In this document: positions 1 through 6,470 of the stretch, in pieces
Position numbering within the stretch: the stretch's first letter is position 1
Layout of the letters: each line of letters starts with the position of its first letter
IMG/VR virus record: IMGVR_UViG_3300042934_000767
Coordinates: 1 to 24,056 of that record
Origin: a virus
DNA length: 24,056 bases
Strand: one strand, 5' to 3'
Position numbers and translations under genes: made by a program
The notes under the pieces: model-generated
What the model saw: the letters and a program-made list of their open reading frames with translations, nothing else
Told to the model about the DNA's origin: nothing
Databases searched by the model: none

Positions 1-540
1 CGCCGCGAGCGCGGGAGCGATGAATTCCCGGTCGATGTTGCGTCCGGCCAGCAAAGGCAGGATGCTCAGCTTCTCGAGCGCCTCGGTGGCGGAGTTCGCG
101 TGTACGGTGCAGGCGCCGGGAACGCCGGTGTTGAGCGCCAGCACCAGATCGAGCGCCTCGGCGTCGCGCACTTCGCCGACGACGAGCCGATCCGGCCGCA
201 TGCGCAGCGCCTCCTTGACGAGTCGGCGCAGTGTGATCTCGCCCGTGCCTTCGAGGCTGGGCTGGCGCCCCTGCAGCGAGACCACATCGGGGCCCACGAT
301 CGCGAGCTCGAATGTCTCCTCCACCGTGACGATGCGCTGTGATTCGGCACATGAGGCGAGCAATGCACCGAGAACCGTGGTCTTCCCTGTGTGAGTCGCT
401 CCGGAGACGATCACGCTGCGTCCTTCGTCCATCGCGACCCGCAGCGTCTCCGCCACAGTGGCGGGCATCATGCCCTGATCCGTCAACGCGTCGAGGGAAC
501 GGTACTTCGGCAGGAACTTGCGGATGTTGACGGGCAATAA
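1..540 (-). CDS. cpaF: CpaF/TadA-family secretion ATPase, C-terminal part (host gene split by prophage)
   Basis: This is the hexameric ATPase that powers Flp/Tad pilus or type II/IV-like secretion at the inner face of the membrane. The minus strand is open from 540 past the window edge. Visible motifs, in order, are an NIRKF segment, the Walker A loop GATHTGKTT (about 375-400), a VTVEET acidic box, the Walker B-like LVVGEVRDAEAL segment and the family-typical CTVHANSA histidine box. The N-terminal domain is missing: reading upstream, the frame runs directly into the integrase stop codon at 541-543. That is what integration into the gene would produce. A TTG at 537-535 could restart translation but has no clear ribosome site. 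The gene continues beyond base 1. The family call is firm; whether the fragment is expressed is unknown. Confidence 0.85.
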
Positions 541-546
541 CTAACT
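525..546. other. Probable prophage attachment site (host/phage junction)
   Basis: The reading frame changes here from host cpaF to the phage integrase. Serine-integrase phages normally carry attP next to the integrase gene, and int ends exactly here. Serine integrases leave only a very short shared core, so the crossover cannot be placed without the other junction, which is outside the window. The boundary is an inference from where CpaF homology stops. Confidence 0.5.
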
Positions 547-2013
547 ACGCAGATCCCACCGCGGAATCACGAGCGCACGCTGCGCTCCTCGCCCAGGACG
601 GATGAGCACCGCGGCAGCGACCTTGAGTAGCGCCTGACGGCGGGCATGCGTCTCGAGCGAGTGCCATGCACCCCTGAGCGTCACGGCGACTTCTCTGACG
701 TCAGCTTGGCGCTGTGCGTTGACGAGTTCGAGCGACTTCTGCCGCGAGGTCAGGCTCTCGCGCTCGGCGTCGAGTTTGCGGATCGTCGCCTGGTACGCGG
801 CTTCCGGGATCGCCTTGTCGAGCGCCTGAATCGTCAGTGTCGCCATCCGTTCGTCGATGCGCGCCACGCGACGGTCGATCGCTTCGGCGTCGTTCACGGA
901 GCGCACTCGTTTCTTGGTCGTCGCGACGCGCGCTGCGAGGAGCGCGTCCGTGTCGTCGGCGAGCGTCATCACCCAGTCGCCGACTGCGGCCTCTGCGATG
1001 TCGGCGCTGATGGTGACGGCGGCGCGGCCGAGTCCCTTGTACCGGGTGGCGGTGGTGCAGACATAGCGGTGGTGCGAGTAGTGCATGCGACCGCCGCAGT
1101 CTGCGCAGTAGATGAGGCCTGTGAGGAGGTGGCGGGCTTCGATGGTGCGGGAGGGCTCGGAGAGCTCGAGCCGACGTGCCCAGTACGCGGCCCATTCGTC
1201 AGCGCCGATGACACCCTCGTGCGCGCCCTCGTAGAACTTCCACTGTGCCTTCGGGAGTCGCTTGTTCTTCCAGTCGGGCCTGTGGACGATGAGCCCGGCA
1301 CCAAAGCCGCCGTCGAGCATCTGAAAGAGGTTCGTGTTCAGCCACGGGAGGCCGGTGGTCGTCAGCACGCCTTCCTCGTTCAGCCATCGCGTGATCCGGC
1401 CGGACCCGTCGCCCCGAATCGCCCGCCGGTAGATCTCGGCGAGGATCGGGCCGGTGACCGGGTCGGGCTCGAATCGCCCGTCGACGAGCAGGTAGCCGAA
1501 GCGCTGGTGTCCGCCGTGCGGCAGGCCGGCGCGGCGACGGCGCTCGTGAGTCTCTTTCCACTGCTCGCCGATGAGTTCGGACTGGTAGGCATTCAGCTCC
1601 CCCAGCATGCCGCGCGCGAACCTGCCCGACGCTGTCGCGGACTCGATCGGTTCCGTGGCGGAGAGGATCGCCCCACCGAGGGTGTCGACACGGTCGAGTG
1701 CGATCGCCCACCGGAGCCGCTGGCGGCCGACGCGCGAGAAGCGCCAGACGAGGATTACCTCGTACTCCCCCGCTTCCATCCGCGCTATCGATTCGTCAAG
1801 GCGCGGCCACCATGCCGACTTCCTGTCGGATCCCGACTCGTCGATGCCCTCAACCCAGTCGACGATCTCCACACCGTTGGCATCGGCGCACTGCTGAATC
1901 GCGGTTCGCTGCATCTCGGGCGAGGTCATGCCCTCGCGCTCCTTGGAGACGCGGATCATTCCGATCCCTCGGCGGCGAGGAGTCGGAGCAGCGGACCCGC
2001 GGAGCGCTCTCAT
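541..2013 (-). CDS. int: Large serine recombinase (phage integrase)
   Basis: Site-specific recombinase that joins attP and attB through a covalent serine-DNA intermediate. The product is 490 aa, usual for the large serine family. The N-terminal resolvase domain has the nucleophile in IRVS (Ser23), followed by LVWRFSRVGR and GELNAYQSELIGEQ. Next come a recombinase domain (GGHQRFGYLL to WLNEEGV), a partial zinc ribbon (CADCGGRMHYS, then YVC) and a coiled coil around residues 350-440. I chose the ATG at 2013 rather than an in-frame start nine codons upstream. It overlaps the stop of the preceding protease gene as ATGA, and a GAGG lies just before it. The gene is last in the repressor operon, and its stop codon sits at the host junction. 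Confidence 0.95.
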   Translation of the reverse strand: MRALRGSAAPTPRRRGIGMIRVSKEREGMTSPEMQRTAIQQCADANGVEIVDWVEGIDESGSDRKSAWWPRLDESIARMEAGEYEVILVWRFSRVGRQRLRWAIALDRVDTLGGAILSATEPIESATASGRFARGMLGELNAYQSELIGEQWKETHERRRRAGLPHGGHQRFGYLLVDGRFEPDPVTGPILAEIYRRAIRGDGSGRITRWLNEEGVLTTTGLPWLNTNLFQMLDGGFGAGLIVHRPDWKNKRLPKAQWKFYEGAHEGVIGADEWAAYWARRLELSEPSRTIEARHLLTGLIYCADCGGRMHYSHHRYVCTTATRYKGLGRAAVTISADIAEAAVGDWVMTLADDTDALLAARVATTKKRVRSVNDAEAIDRRVARIDERMATLTIQALDKAIPEAAYQATIRKLDAERESLTSRQKSLELVNAQRQADVREVAVTLRGAWHSLETHARRQALLKVAAAVLIRPGRGAQRALVIPRWDLRS

Positions 2014-2465
2014 ACGTGAGCCTCGACCTTGTGCGTCCACTGGCCGACACCCATCCGGGGTGCGACATAGATGGTGTCGCCGAAGCGTTGCAGGATGCGC
2101 TGGTAGGCGCGCACGATGTCATCGATGACCTCGAGGTCTTGCGCCATGAGAGCGATGTTGCCTTCGCGGAGGTGCTCGACCTCCCGGTAGTCGTCGAGGT
2201 CGATCAGGCGAAGCGCTGCCCACTCGTCGGCTCGGCGCTCCTGTTTGGCGTTCACGGGACCGAAGCGGGACGGGACGTCACCCCAGACCGCGTGGCAGAG
2301 CTCGTGCGCGAACACCGATCGCAGGAGTCGACTCGACATGCCCTCCTGCAGGCGGATCGTGTTGGTCTTGGCGTTGTAGTCGCCGTCGCGGCCCAGGTGA
2401 GTGAGGTCCGCGAAGATGACGGTCACCCCCAACATGGCGGCGATCTGGTACAGCGTGGACGTCAC
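2010..2465 (-). CDS. immA: ImmA/IrrE-family metallo-endopeptidase
   Basis: The 151-aa protein carries the zinc-protease motif HELCH (in VFAHELCHAVWGD) and a downstream ERRADEWAA helix that should supply the glutamate ligand. In the ICEBs1/phi105 type of system, ImmA cleaves the ImmR repressor to induce the element; a similar role here is inferred from position, between repressor and integrase. The start is GTG at 2465, overlapping the repressor stop as GTGA, with a GAGG ribosome site upstream. Its own stop overlaps the integrase start, so all three genes should be translated from one mRNA. The substrate would be the product of 2462-2800, but no cleavage site can be recognised. Confidence 0.88.
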   Translation of the reverse strand: MTSTLYQIAAMLGVTVIFADLTHLGRDGDYNAKTNTIRLQEGMSSRLLRSVFAHELCHAVWGDVPSRFGPVNAKQERRADEWAALRLIDLDDYREVEHLREGNIALMAQDLEVIDDIVRAYQRILQRFGDTIYVAPRMGVGQWTHKVEAHV

Positions 2466-2800
2466 TCCATGTCCTCCCCCCGGTCAATGGCCCGCGGTCG
2501 CGCAGCCAGGTCATAGTCGTCCTGAGTCTGCGGGGTGCCGGGGACATCGGACTTGATCTGGGCGCGGCGGGTGATCTCGGCGAGGTCGATGCCGGCGACG
2601 GCCTCGAGGTGGGTCGAGACGTCGATGACGAAGTCCAGGGTGACGCGGGCGGTGCGGTCCTTCCCCGCTTCCGTCAGTGCGCGGTAGAGCGTCTTGTACG
2701 GAATGCCCAGGGCCTCCGCTGCCACTTCGAGCGTGCCGTAGTGGCCGAGCAGGGCAAGTCGCAGCTGAGTGCGGATCGCGTCCGCGAGTTCATTTCCCAT
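2462..2800 (-). CDS. Phage immunity repressor, helix-turn-helix
   Basis: The 112-aa DNA-binding protein has a helix-turn-helix in residues 23-42 (LEVAAEALGIPYKTLYRAL). The divergent Cro-like protein shares GIPYK at the same place, followed by a similar RxTLD region. The two proteins therefore look like paralogues that read the same operators. The start at 2800 (ATGGGAAA) has no Shine-Dalgarno sequence, but a TATTGT -10 box lies seven bases upstream, which fits leaderless expression. A much longer minus-strand reading frame extends upstream over the early genes; I rejected it because those bases are coding on the other strand. It heads the rep-immA-int operon. The acidic C-terminus is probably flexible and might be where ImmA acts. 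Confidence 0.82.
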   Translation of the reverse strand: MGNELADAIRTQLRLALLGHYGTLEVAAEALGIPYKTLYRALTEAGKDRTARVTLDFVIDVSTHLEAVAGIDLAEITRRAQIKSDVPGTPQTQDDYDLAARPRAIDRGEDME

Positions 2801-2807
2801 AGAGGCA

Positions 2808-2830
2808 ACAATAGTGCCCGTTTTTGGGAA
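2808..2830 (-). promoter_or_regulatory. Repressor promoter with operator O1
   Basis: On the minus strand, the operator TTCCCAAAAACGGGCA (2830-2815) is followed after one base by a TATTGT -10 box (2813-2808), seven bases and then the repressor ATG. The matching promoter of the divergent gene has the same geometry. Binding here would block the -35/-10 region, so the repressor operon is probably autoregulated. Confidence 0.75.
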
Positions 2831-2868
2831 TGGGATGCATACTCTCGGCAAACATGGAGGAAACCTAC

Positions 2869-2884
2869 TACCCACTTGTGGGAA
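2869..2884. promoter_or_regulatory. Central operator O2
   Basis: TACCCACTTGTGGGAA matches the outer two operators at the conserved CCCA and TGGGAA half-sites and has the same 16-bp length. It contains the perfect inverted repeat CCCAC-TT-GTGGG (2871-2882). It lies 54 bases from O1 and 44 from O3, overlaps no -10 box, and could support cooperative binding or looping. Confidence 0.65.
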
Positions 2885-2910
2885 ACGTAGAACATCCGTT
2901 CTCAACTCGT

Positions 2911-2935
2911 AGTTCCCAAAGTTGGGAACTATCGT
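2911..2935 (+). promoter_or_regulatory. Early (cro) promoter with operator O3
   Basis: A perfect inverted repeat, AGTTCCCAA-AG-TTGGGAACT (2911-2930), forms the strongest operator in the switch. A TATCGT -10 box follows at 2930-2935, then seven bases and the ATG at 2943. No Shine-Dalgarno sequence lies between, so the first early gene is probably leaderless. Repressor bound here should shut off the whole early operon in the lysogen. Confidence 0.8.
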
Positions 2936-2942
2936 CCTTGTT

Positions 2943-3152
2943 ATGGGAAACAGCGAAACGGCGGTGAGCAACATCACCCGCCTCATGGAGAAGCAAGAAC
3001 GCTCGATTGCGTGGCTCTCGCGGTCGACCGGAATTCCGTACAAGCGCCTCCTGGCCGAGGTCAAGAACAAGACCCGGCCGATGTCGCTCGATACGGCTCT
3101 GGCCGCCGCAGCAGCTCTCGGCGCCGACCTGCCCGCATTGGTGGCGGCATGA
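2943..3152 (+). CDS. Cro-like helix-turn-helix regulator
   Basis: The 69-aa protein is the first gene of the rightward early operon, divergent from the repressor. Residues 20-40 (RSIAWLSRSTGIPYKRLLAEV) form a helix-turn-helix whose turn, GIPYK, matches the repressor. The region after it (RPMSLDTALAAAAALGADLPAL) parallels the repressor's TLDFVIDVSTHLEAVAGIDLAEI. I chose the ATG at 2943 over an upstream GTG-type start because it follows a TATCGT box by seven bases and mirrors the repressor start. The role is inferred from position and paralogy: it probably antagonises the repressor at the shared operators during lytic growth. Its stop overlaps the next small gene as ATGA. Confidence 0.8.
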   Translation: MGNSETAVSNITRLMEKQERSIAWLSRSTGIPYKRLLAEVKNKTRPMSLDTALAAAAALGADLPALVAA

Positions 3153-3235
3153 CTCGCGAGGAGTGCCTCGCCGAGCTGGCCGACTATCTCGCCGAGGTCG
3201 TGACGAACGAAGACGCCGCGCCTGCAGCCGCCTGA
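3149..3235 (+). CDS. 28-aa small protein, unknown function
   Basis: A short frame starts with an ATG overlapping the cro-like stop (ATGA), the coupling used throughout this operon. The product is MTREECLAELADYLAEVV..., an acidic amphipathic helix with an Ala-rich tail. A strong hairpin follows 11 bases after the stop. No family is recognised. The coupling and codon use make translation plausible, but its small size leaves doubt. Confidence 0.5.
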   Translation: MTREECLAELADYLAEVVTNEDAAPAAA

Positions 3236-3246
3236 CGAAACGGAAA

Positions 3247-3268
3247 CGCCCCCGCGGCAACGGGGGCG
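3247..3268 (+). terminator. GC-rich hairpin, possible terminator or attenuator
   Basis: CGCCCCCG (3247-3254) and CGGGGGCG (3261-3268) form a perfect 8-bp stem with the loop CGGCAA. No run of T follows, so it may pause transcription, protect mRNA ends or be a site of antitermination rather than a classic terminator. It separates the cro-like pair of genes from the rest of the early operon. Confidence 0.5.
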
Positions 3269-3293
3269 AATCACAAGAAAGGGAGCACCACAG

Positions 3294-3455
3294 ATGCTCA
3301 AGCACATCGTACCCACAGAACACACCGAACCGGTATCCGCTCGCACAGTCGCCGACCGGTTCCCCCCGGTCCTTGAAAACCCGACGGTCCCCGTCACTCG
3401 AAGCTCGCTGGCTCGGTTCACCGACATGGTCACCGGGAAGGGGCGTGCGTCATGA
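3294..3455 (+). CDS. 53-aa small protein, unknown function
   Basis: The ATG at 3294 follows a good ribosome site, AAAGGGAG, about eight bases upstream. The product is basic and proline/threonine-rich (MLKHIVPTEHTEPVSARTVA...), with no membrane segment. Its stop overlaps the next start as ATGA at 3452-3455, so it should be co-translated with the Tat-signal protein. No family is recognised. The ribosome site plus coupling make it a credible gene. Confidence 0.62.
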   Translation: MLKHIVPTEHTEPVSARTVADRFPPVLENPTVPVTRSSLARFTDMVTGKGRAS

Positions 3456-3904
3456 TCGCCGGAGACATCACCCGCCGGTCGCTCGTGAGGGGCGCAGCCT
3501 GGTCCGTTCCCGTGATCGCTGCCGCCATCGCGACACCGCTCGCCGCAGCATCCGAGCCCATCGTGCAGGTGAAGGACCGGCTCACGTTCAACACGGCGCG
3601 CACCTGGGATGAGAATCCGGGTGGCTACCGTCCGCGCGTCGGCGTCGTCGTCGCCGCGATGGACAAGACGGGACCCGACGCGGTCGGCCCGGTCGTCATC
3701 GTGGTCACGATCGTCGACGCCGCCGGCCGCCAGCAGTCGCAGTCGACCACGAAGGTCATTGCGTCCGCGTGGGGCGCGACCCCGGATTGGACCGTCTACT
3801 TCGAGGGTGTGGCTCGCGGCCAGTACACGGTGAGGCTCACCGCGACCGGGGCAGCCGCGAAGACCATCACGCAGCAGCTGCAGAAGCGGACGGTTCTCTC
3901 GTGA
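3452..3904 (+). CDS. Predicted Tat-exported protein, unknown function
   Basis: The 150-aa protein has an N-terminal twin-arginine signal: ITRRSLVRGAAW, then a hydrophobic stretch (SVPVIAAAIATPLAAAS) with a likely AxA-type cleavage near residue 34. The mature part is rich in beta-forming Val/Thr segments (VGVVVAAMDKTG, VVIVVTIVDAAGR, YTVRLTATG), suggesting one immunoglobulin-like sandwich. Exported proteins are unexpected inside an early phage operon. Possible roles are surface modification, superinfection exclusion or a host-interaction factor; none is shown by the sequence. It starts as ATGA with the upstream gene and ends as GTGA with the next one. The signal call is good; the function is unknown. 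Confidence 0.75.
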   Translation: MIAGDITRRSLVRGAAWSVPVIAAAIATPLAAASEPIVQVKDRLTFNTARTWDENPGGYRPRVGVVVAAMDKTGPDAVGPVVIVVTIVDAAGRQQSQSTTKVIASAWGATPDWTVYFEGVARGQYTVRLTATGAAAKTITQQLQKRTVLS

Positions 3905-4188
3905 GCGTCGACAGCATTGCCGCCGTGGCCGAAGCCGCGGGACTTGACCTGACCGCGTGGGGGCGCTGGCTTGCTCTCGCCGAGGCTCTGGCTGAGCACT
4001 CCCTCGTGGGAGACGAGAACGCCTATCCCGCATTCGAGCGGGGTGTCCTGCCGGAGGCGTACGTCGGTGCACTCGCGGAACCCTGTGCCACCTGCAAGAT
4101 TCCCGGGGCGCCGTCGCACGAGCAGTCCCCCCGCTGCCACTACAGGCCGCGCACGGTGAATCACTGCACCTGCCGGGCGTGCTTCTGA
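3901..4188 (+). CDS. Cys-rich hypothetical protein (possible zinc ribbon)
   Basis: The 95-aa product begins at GTG 3901, overlapping the previous stop as GTGA. The first 55 residues are helical (AAVAEAAGLDLTAWGRWLALAEALAEH). The C-terminal 35 residues carry CATC, CHY and HCTCRACF, enough Cys/His to bind zinc. Its TGA shares a base with the next ATG (TGATG). Small zinc-binding proteins of this sort are frequent in actinophage early operons and rarely have known functions. A longer in-frame start upstream was rejected because it lies inside the Tat-signal gene. Confidence 0.68.
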   Translation: MSVDSIAAVAEAAGLDLTAWGRWLALAEALAEHSLVGDENAYPAFERGVLPEAYVGALAEPCATCKIPGAPSHEQSPRCHYRPRTVNHCTCRACF

Positions 4189-4529
4189 TGGTGCTCCTGC
4201 GCTGGGTCGCGATCCTCTGGGCAGTCATCTGCCTCGTAGGGCTGTTCTTCGCTCCGCACGGCTGGCCGTCGACCGTCCTCGTCGGCGCGTTCATCTCCCT
4301 CTTCATCTTCATCTGCTGGACCTTCGGCGCGTTCGCCCGGTCCGATCCCAACTTCCGAAAGGACACCGGCATGGCCTCCTCACTCGACGTCGCTCGCGCC
4401 CGTCTCTCCGCCGCCCGCTCCGCAGTCATCGATGCGGAGGAAGCGCTGACCGCTGCCCTCCACCGCCGCGACCAGGCCGAAGAATCCCTGTACCGCGCCG
4501 AGGAGCAGGACCTCGGAGGTGCGGCATGA
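4188..4529 (+). CDS. Membrane protein with coiled-coil tail
   Basis: The 113-aa protein has two hydrophobic segments near the N-terminus (LLRWVAILWAVICLVGLFF and TVLVGAFISLFIFICWTFGAF). A heptad-like charged tail follows (LSAARSAVIDAEEALTAALHRRDQAEESLYRAEEQ). The start at 4188 is coupled to the previous stop (TGATG). Inside it, the in-frame ATG at 4371 is preceded by AAAGGA at ideal spacing, so a 52-aa coiled-coil protein may also be made from the same frame. The gene may be a fusion of two formerly separate genes. No family is recognised. Confidence 0.65.
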   Translation: MVLLRWVAILWAVICLVGLFFAPHGWPSTVLVGAFISLFIFICWTFGAFARSDPNFRKDTGMASSLDVARARLSAARSAVIDAEEALTAALHRRDQAEESLYRAEEQDLGGAA

Positions 4530-5407
4530 CCTTCACGGTGATCAACGACGGCACGGACCGCGCATCCTGGCTCGCGTCCAGGCAGGGCAAGACGGTCTCC
4601 GCGACCGATGTCGCTCGCCTCTCCCGGGGCGGCGCAAACACATGGGCAGCGATCCGCGCCGAGAAGGCCGGTAAGGGCCGCGACTTCACGAATGCCGCAA
4701 TGCAGCACGGCACTGATCGGGAACCTACGATTCTCCGTTTCGCGGAGAAGCAGTTCCAGGTGTCGCCGTTCGGCAAGCTGATCGCTGCCGACGATGAGCC
4801 CCGCTTCATCTGCACGCCCGACGCACTGGGTAAGGACCGTGTGGGCGAGGTGAAGACCACCGTGCACGACTGGGAGGTCATCAGCGAGGTCCCGGGCCGC
4901 TACATCGATCAGGTGCTCTGGCAGATGCGCGTCACGGGCTACCGCCTCGCAGATCTCATCTTCGAGCCGCACGAGAACGGTATCCCGCTCCACCCGTTCC
5001 CGAAGTCGTTCCCGATCGAGTGGGACCCGGCGCGCGTCGCTCACCTCGAGTCGATCGCGTACGAGTTCCTCGCGGAGGACGGCGAGCCCGACGAGGACGC
5101 CGCGATCCTCGACGCTCTGCTGACCGACGCCGCTATGCGTAAGGAGATCGCGGACGCCGCTGCGGCCTCGTACCGATCCGCGCTCGACGAGATCGAGAGC
5201 TACCTGCAGGGCAAGCCCCGTCGTTTCGACGGATCGCTCGCGTCCCTGACGCGCTCCCCGGACGGGATCACCGCGTCTGTCGACACCACTCGCCTCAAGC
5301 GCGAGCTACCCGATGTCGCGGCCCAGTACACCCGACAGTCGCCCCGCAAGGGATCACTGCGCATCAACCTCCACTCCGACAACGACGAGAAGGGGCAGGC
5401 GGCATGA
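4526..5407 (+). CDS. YqaJ/lambda-Exo-type recombination exonuclease
   Basis: The 293-aa nuclease of the PD-(D/E)XK fold probably resects double-stranded ends to give single strands for the annealing protein encoded next. Family motifs are WLASRQGKTVSATDVARL near residue 15, MQHGTDREP around residue 60, and the catalytic CTPDAL...GEVKTT (the Asp and the Glu-x-Lys) around residues 95-110. QVLWQMRVTG follows, typical of the YqaJ domain. The C-terminal 80 residues are less recognisable. It overlaps its neighbours as ATGA on both sides, so exonuclease and annealase should be made together. The family is firm; the polarity of digestion is not shown by the sequence. Confidence 0.86.
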   Translation: MTFTVINDGTDRASWLASRQGKTVSATDVARLSRGGANTWAAIRAEKAGKGRDFTNAAMQHGTDREPTILRFAEKQFQVSPFGKLIAADDEPRFICTPDALGKDRVGEVKTTVHDWEVISEVPGRYIDQVLWQMRVTGYRLADLIFEPHENGIPLHPFPKSFPIEWDPARVAHLESIAYEFLAEDGEPDEDAAILDALLTDAAMRKEIADAAAASYRSALDEIESYLQGKPRRFDGSLASLTRSPDGITASVDTTRLKRELPDVAAQYTRQSPRKGSLRINLHSDNDEKGQAA

Positions 5408-6027
5408 CCACTGCAACCATCGAACCCGGCGCCGACCGGAGCGCGCTCACCGCGCTCCGCGAACCGTTCAAGCCTGAGCAGATCGACAAGCTCCCGAAGC
5501 CCACCTCTCGCGACGCGCAGAAGGGCCGCTGCCAGGAGTGCGGCGGATACCACGGCATGCCCGCCGTACACCTCGACTACGTCGGCCACGCCCAGGTGAC
5601 CGCGCGCCTCCTCGACGTCGACCCCATGTGGTCGTGGGAGCCGATCGCACTCGGCGACAACGGCCTGCCCGTCTTCGACCAGAACGGCGGACTCTGGATC
5701 CGCCTCACCGTCGGCGGCGTCACCCGCCTCGGATATGGAGACTCCCAGGGCAAGAACGGCCCGAACGCCGTCAAGGAGGCCATCGGCGACGCCCTCCGCA
5801 ACGCCGCGATGCGATTCGGCGTCGCTCTCGATCTCTGGTCGAAGTCCGATATCCACTCCGCCGTCGAGCAATCCACCGCGCGGGAATGGGTCATCGAAGC
5901 GCAGGCCGCAGACAACGTCGAAGCGATCCGGGAGATCTGGAAGCAGGCCCGCAGCGCCGGAGCAGATGTCGAAACCCTCGACAAGATCACCGTCCTCGCA
6001 CAGGAGCGCATGGAAGACGGTGCCTGA
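5404..6027 (+). CDS. Rad52/Sak-type single-strand annealing protein
   Basis: The 207-aa protein has the Rad52-like signature: LREPFKPEQIDKLPK near the N-terminus, then VTARLLDVDPMWSWEPIA, then IRLTVGGVTRLGYGD, then NAVKEAIGDALRNAAMRFGVALDLW. It should pair complementary single strands exposed by the upstream exonuclease. Two Cys in CQECGG may form part of a metal site. The C-terminal 60 residues are helical and probably mediate partner binding, for example with the SSB encoded 5 kb downstream. It is coupled to both neighbours (ATGA before, TGATG after). An exonuclease paired with a Rad52-type rather than RecT-type protein is a known phage arrangement. Confidence 0.83.
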   Translation: MTTATIEPGADRSALTALREPFKPEQIDKLPKPTSRDAQKGRCQECGGYHGMPAVHLDYVGHAQVTARLLDVDPMWSWEPIALGDNGLPVFDQNGGLWIRLTVGGVTRLGYGDSQGKNGPNAVKEAIGDALRNAAMRFGVALDLWSKSDIHSAVEQSTAREWVIEAQAADNVEAIREIWKQARSAGADVETLDKITVLAQERMEDGA

Positions 6028-6470
6028 TGGCCGACATCACCGACGGCGCGACCGGAGAGCTGCGCCTCTCCCCCGCCGAGCTCGCTGTCCGCGAGATGCT
6101 CGCGATACCCTCCGGCCTCTACGGCTCGCCGATCAACCCGACGACCATCGACCAGATGCTCATCGACATCGCGGACCTGATCGAGCACATCGCTCAGGTG
6201 ATCGTGGTCCTGTACGAGGACCGCCACCGCGCTGAGGAGGCGTACGAGGGCCGGTTCGCCGACCTGATGGTGATGCACGCCGGAGAGGGCGCCGTGCTCG
6301 CCCGTCAGTTCGCGATGGCGAAGACGCGTGATGAGCGGCACCAGCTGAACCTCGCGAAGGAGAAGCTCCGGTACGCCGAGGAGATGCAGAAGGCGGTCCA
6401 GAACCGCAGCTTCGGGCTGATGAACATCGGCAAGCGGATCACCTCAGCTTTCGGGATGGTCCAGCGATGA
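6027..6470 (+). CDS. Hypothetical helical phage protein
   Basis: The 147-aa product starts at 6027 in a TGATG overlap and ends in an ATGA overlap with the HNH gene. It is mostly helical: IDQMLIDIADLIEHIAQVIVVLYEDRHRAEEAYEGRFADLMV, then a charged segment with KTRDERHQLNLAKEKLRYAEEM. No Cys cluster, signal peptide or catalytic motif is seen. Its place just after the exonuclease and annealase suggests a recombination or replication accessory role, but that is context only. Confidence 0.7.
   Translation: MADITDGATGELRLSPAELAVREMLAIPSGLYGSPINPTTIDQMLIDIADLIEHIAQVIVVLYEDRHRAEEAYEGRFADLMVMHAGEGAVLARQFAMAKTRDERHQLNLAKEKLRYAEEMQKAVQNRSFGLMNIGKRITSAFGMVQR

Noticed and set aside
646-2019. 457-codon plus-strand open frame opposite the integrase
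   Set aside because: It is a shadow of the integrase gene, which has clear serine-recombinase motifs on the minus strand.
2801-5044. Long minus-strand open frame upstream of the repressor (over 700 extra codons)
   Set aside because: It covers the operators and several plus-strand genes that have start/stop overlaps and recognised domains. Its composition is Arg/Ser-rich noise typical of antisense frames in GC-rich DNA.
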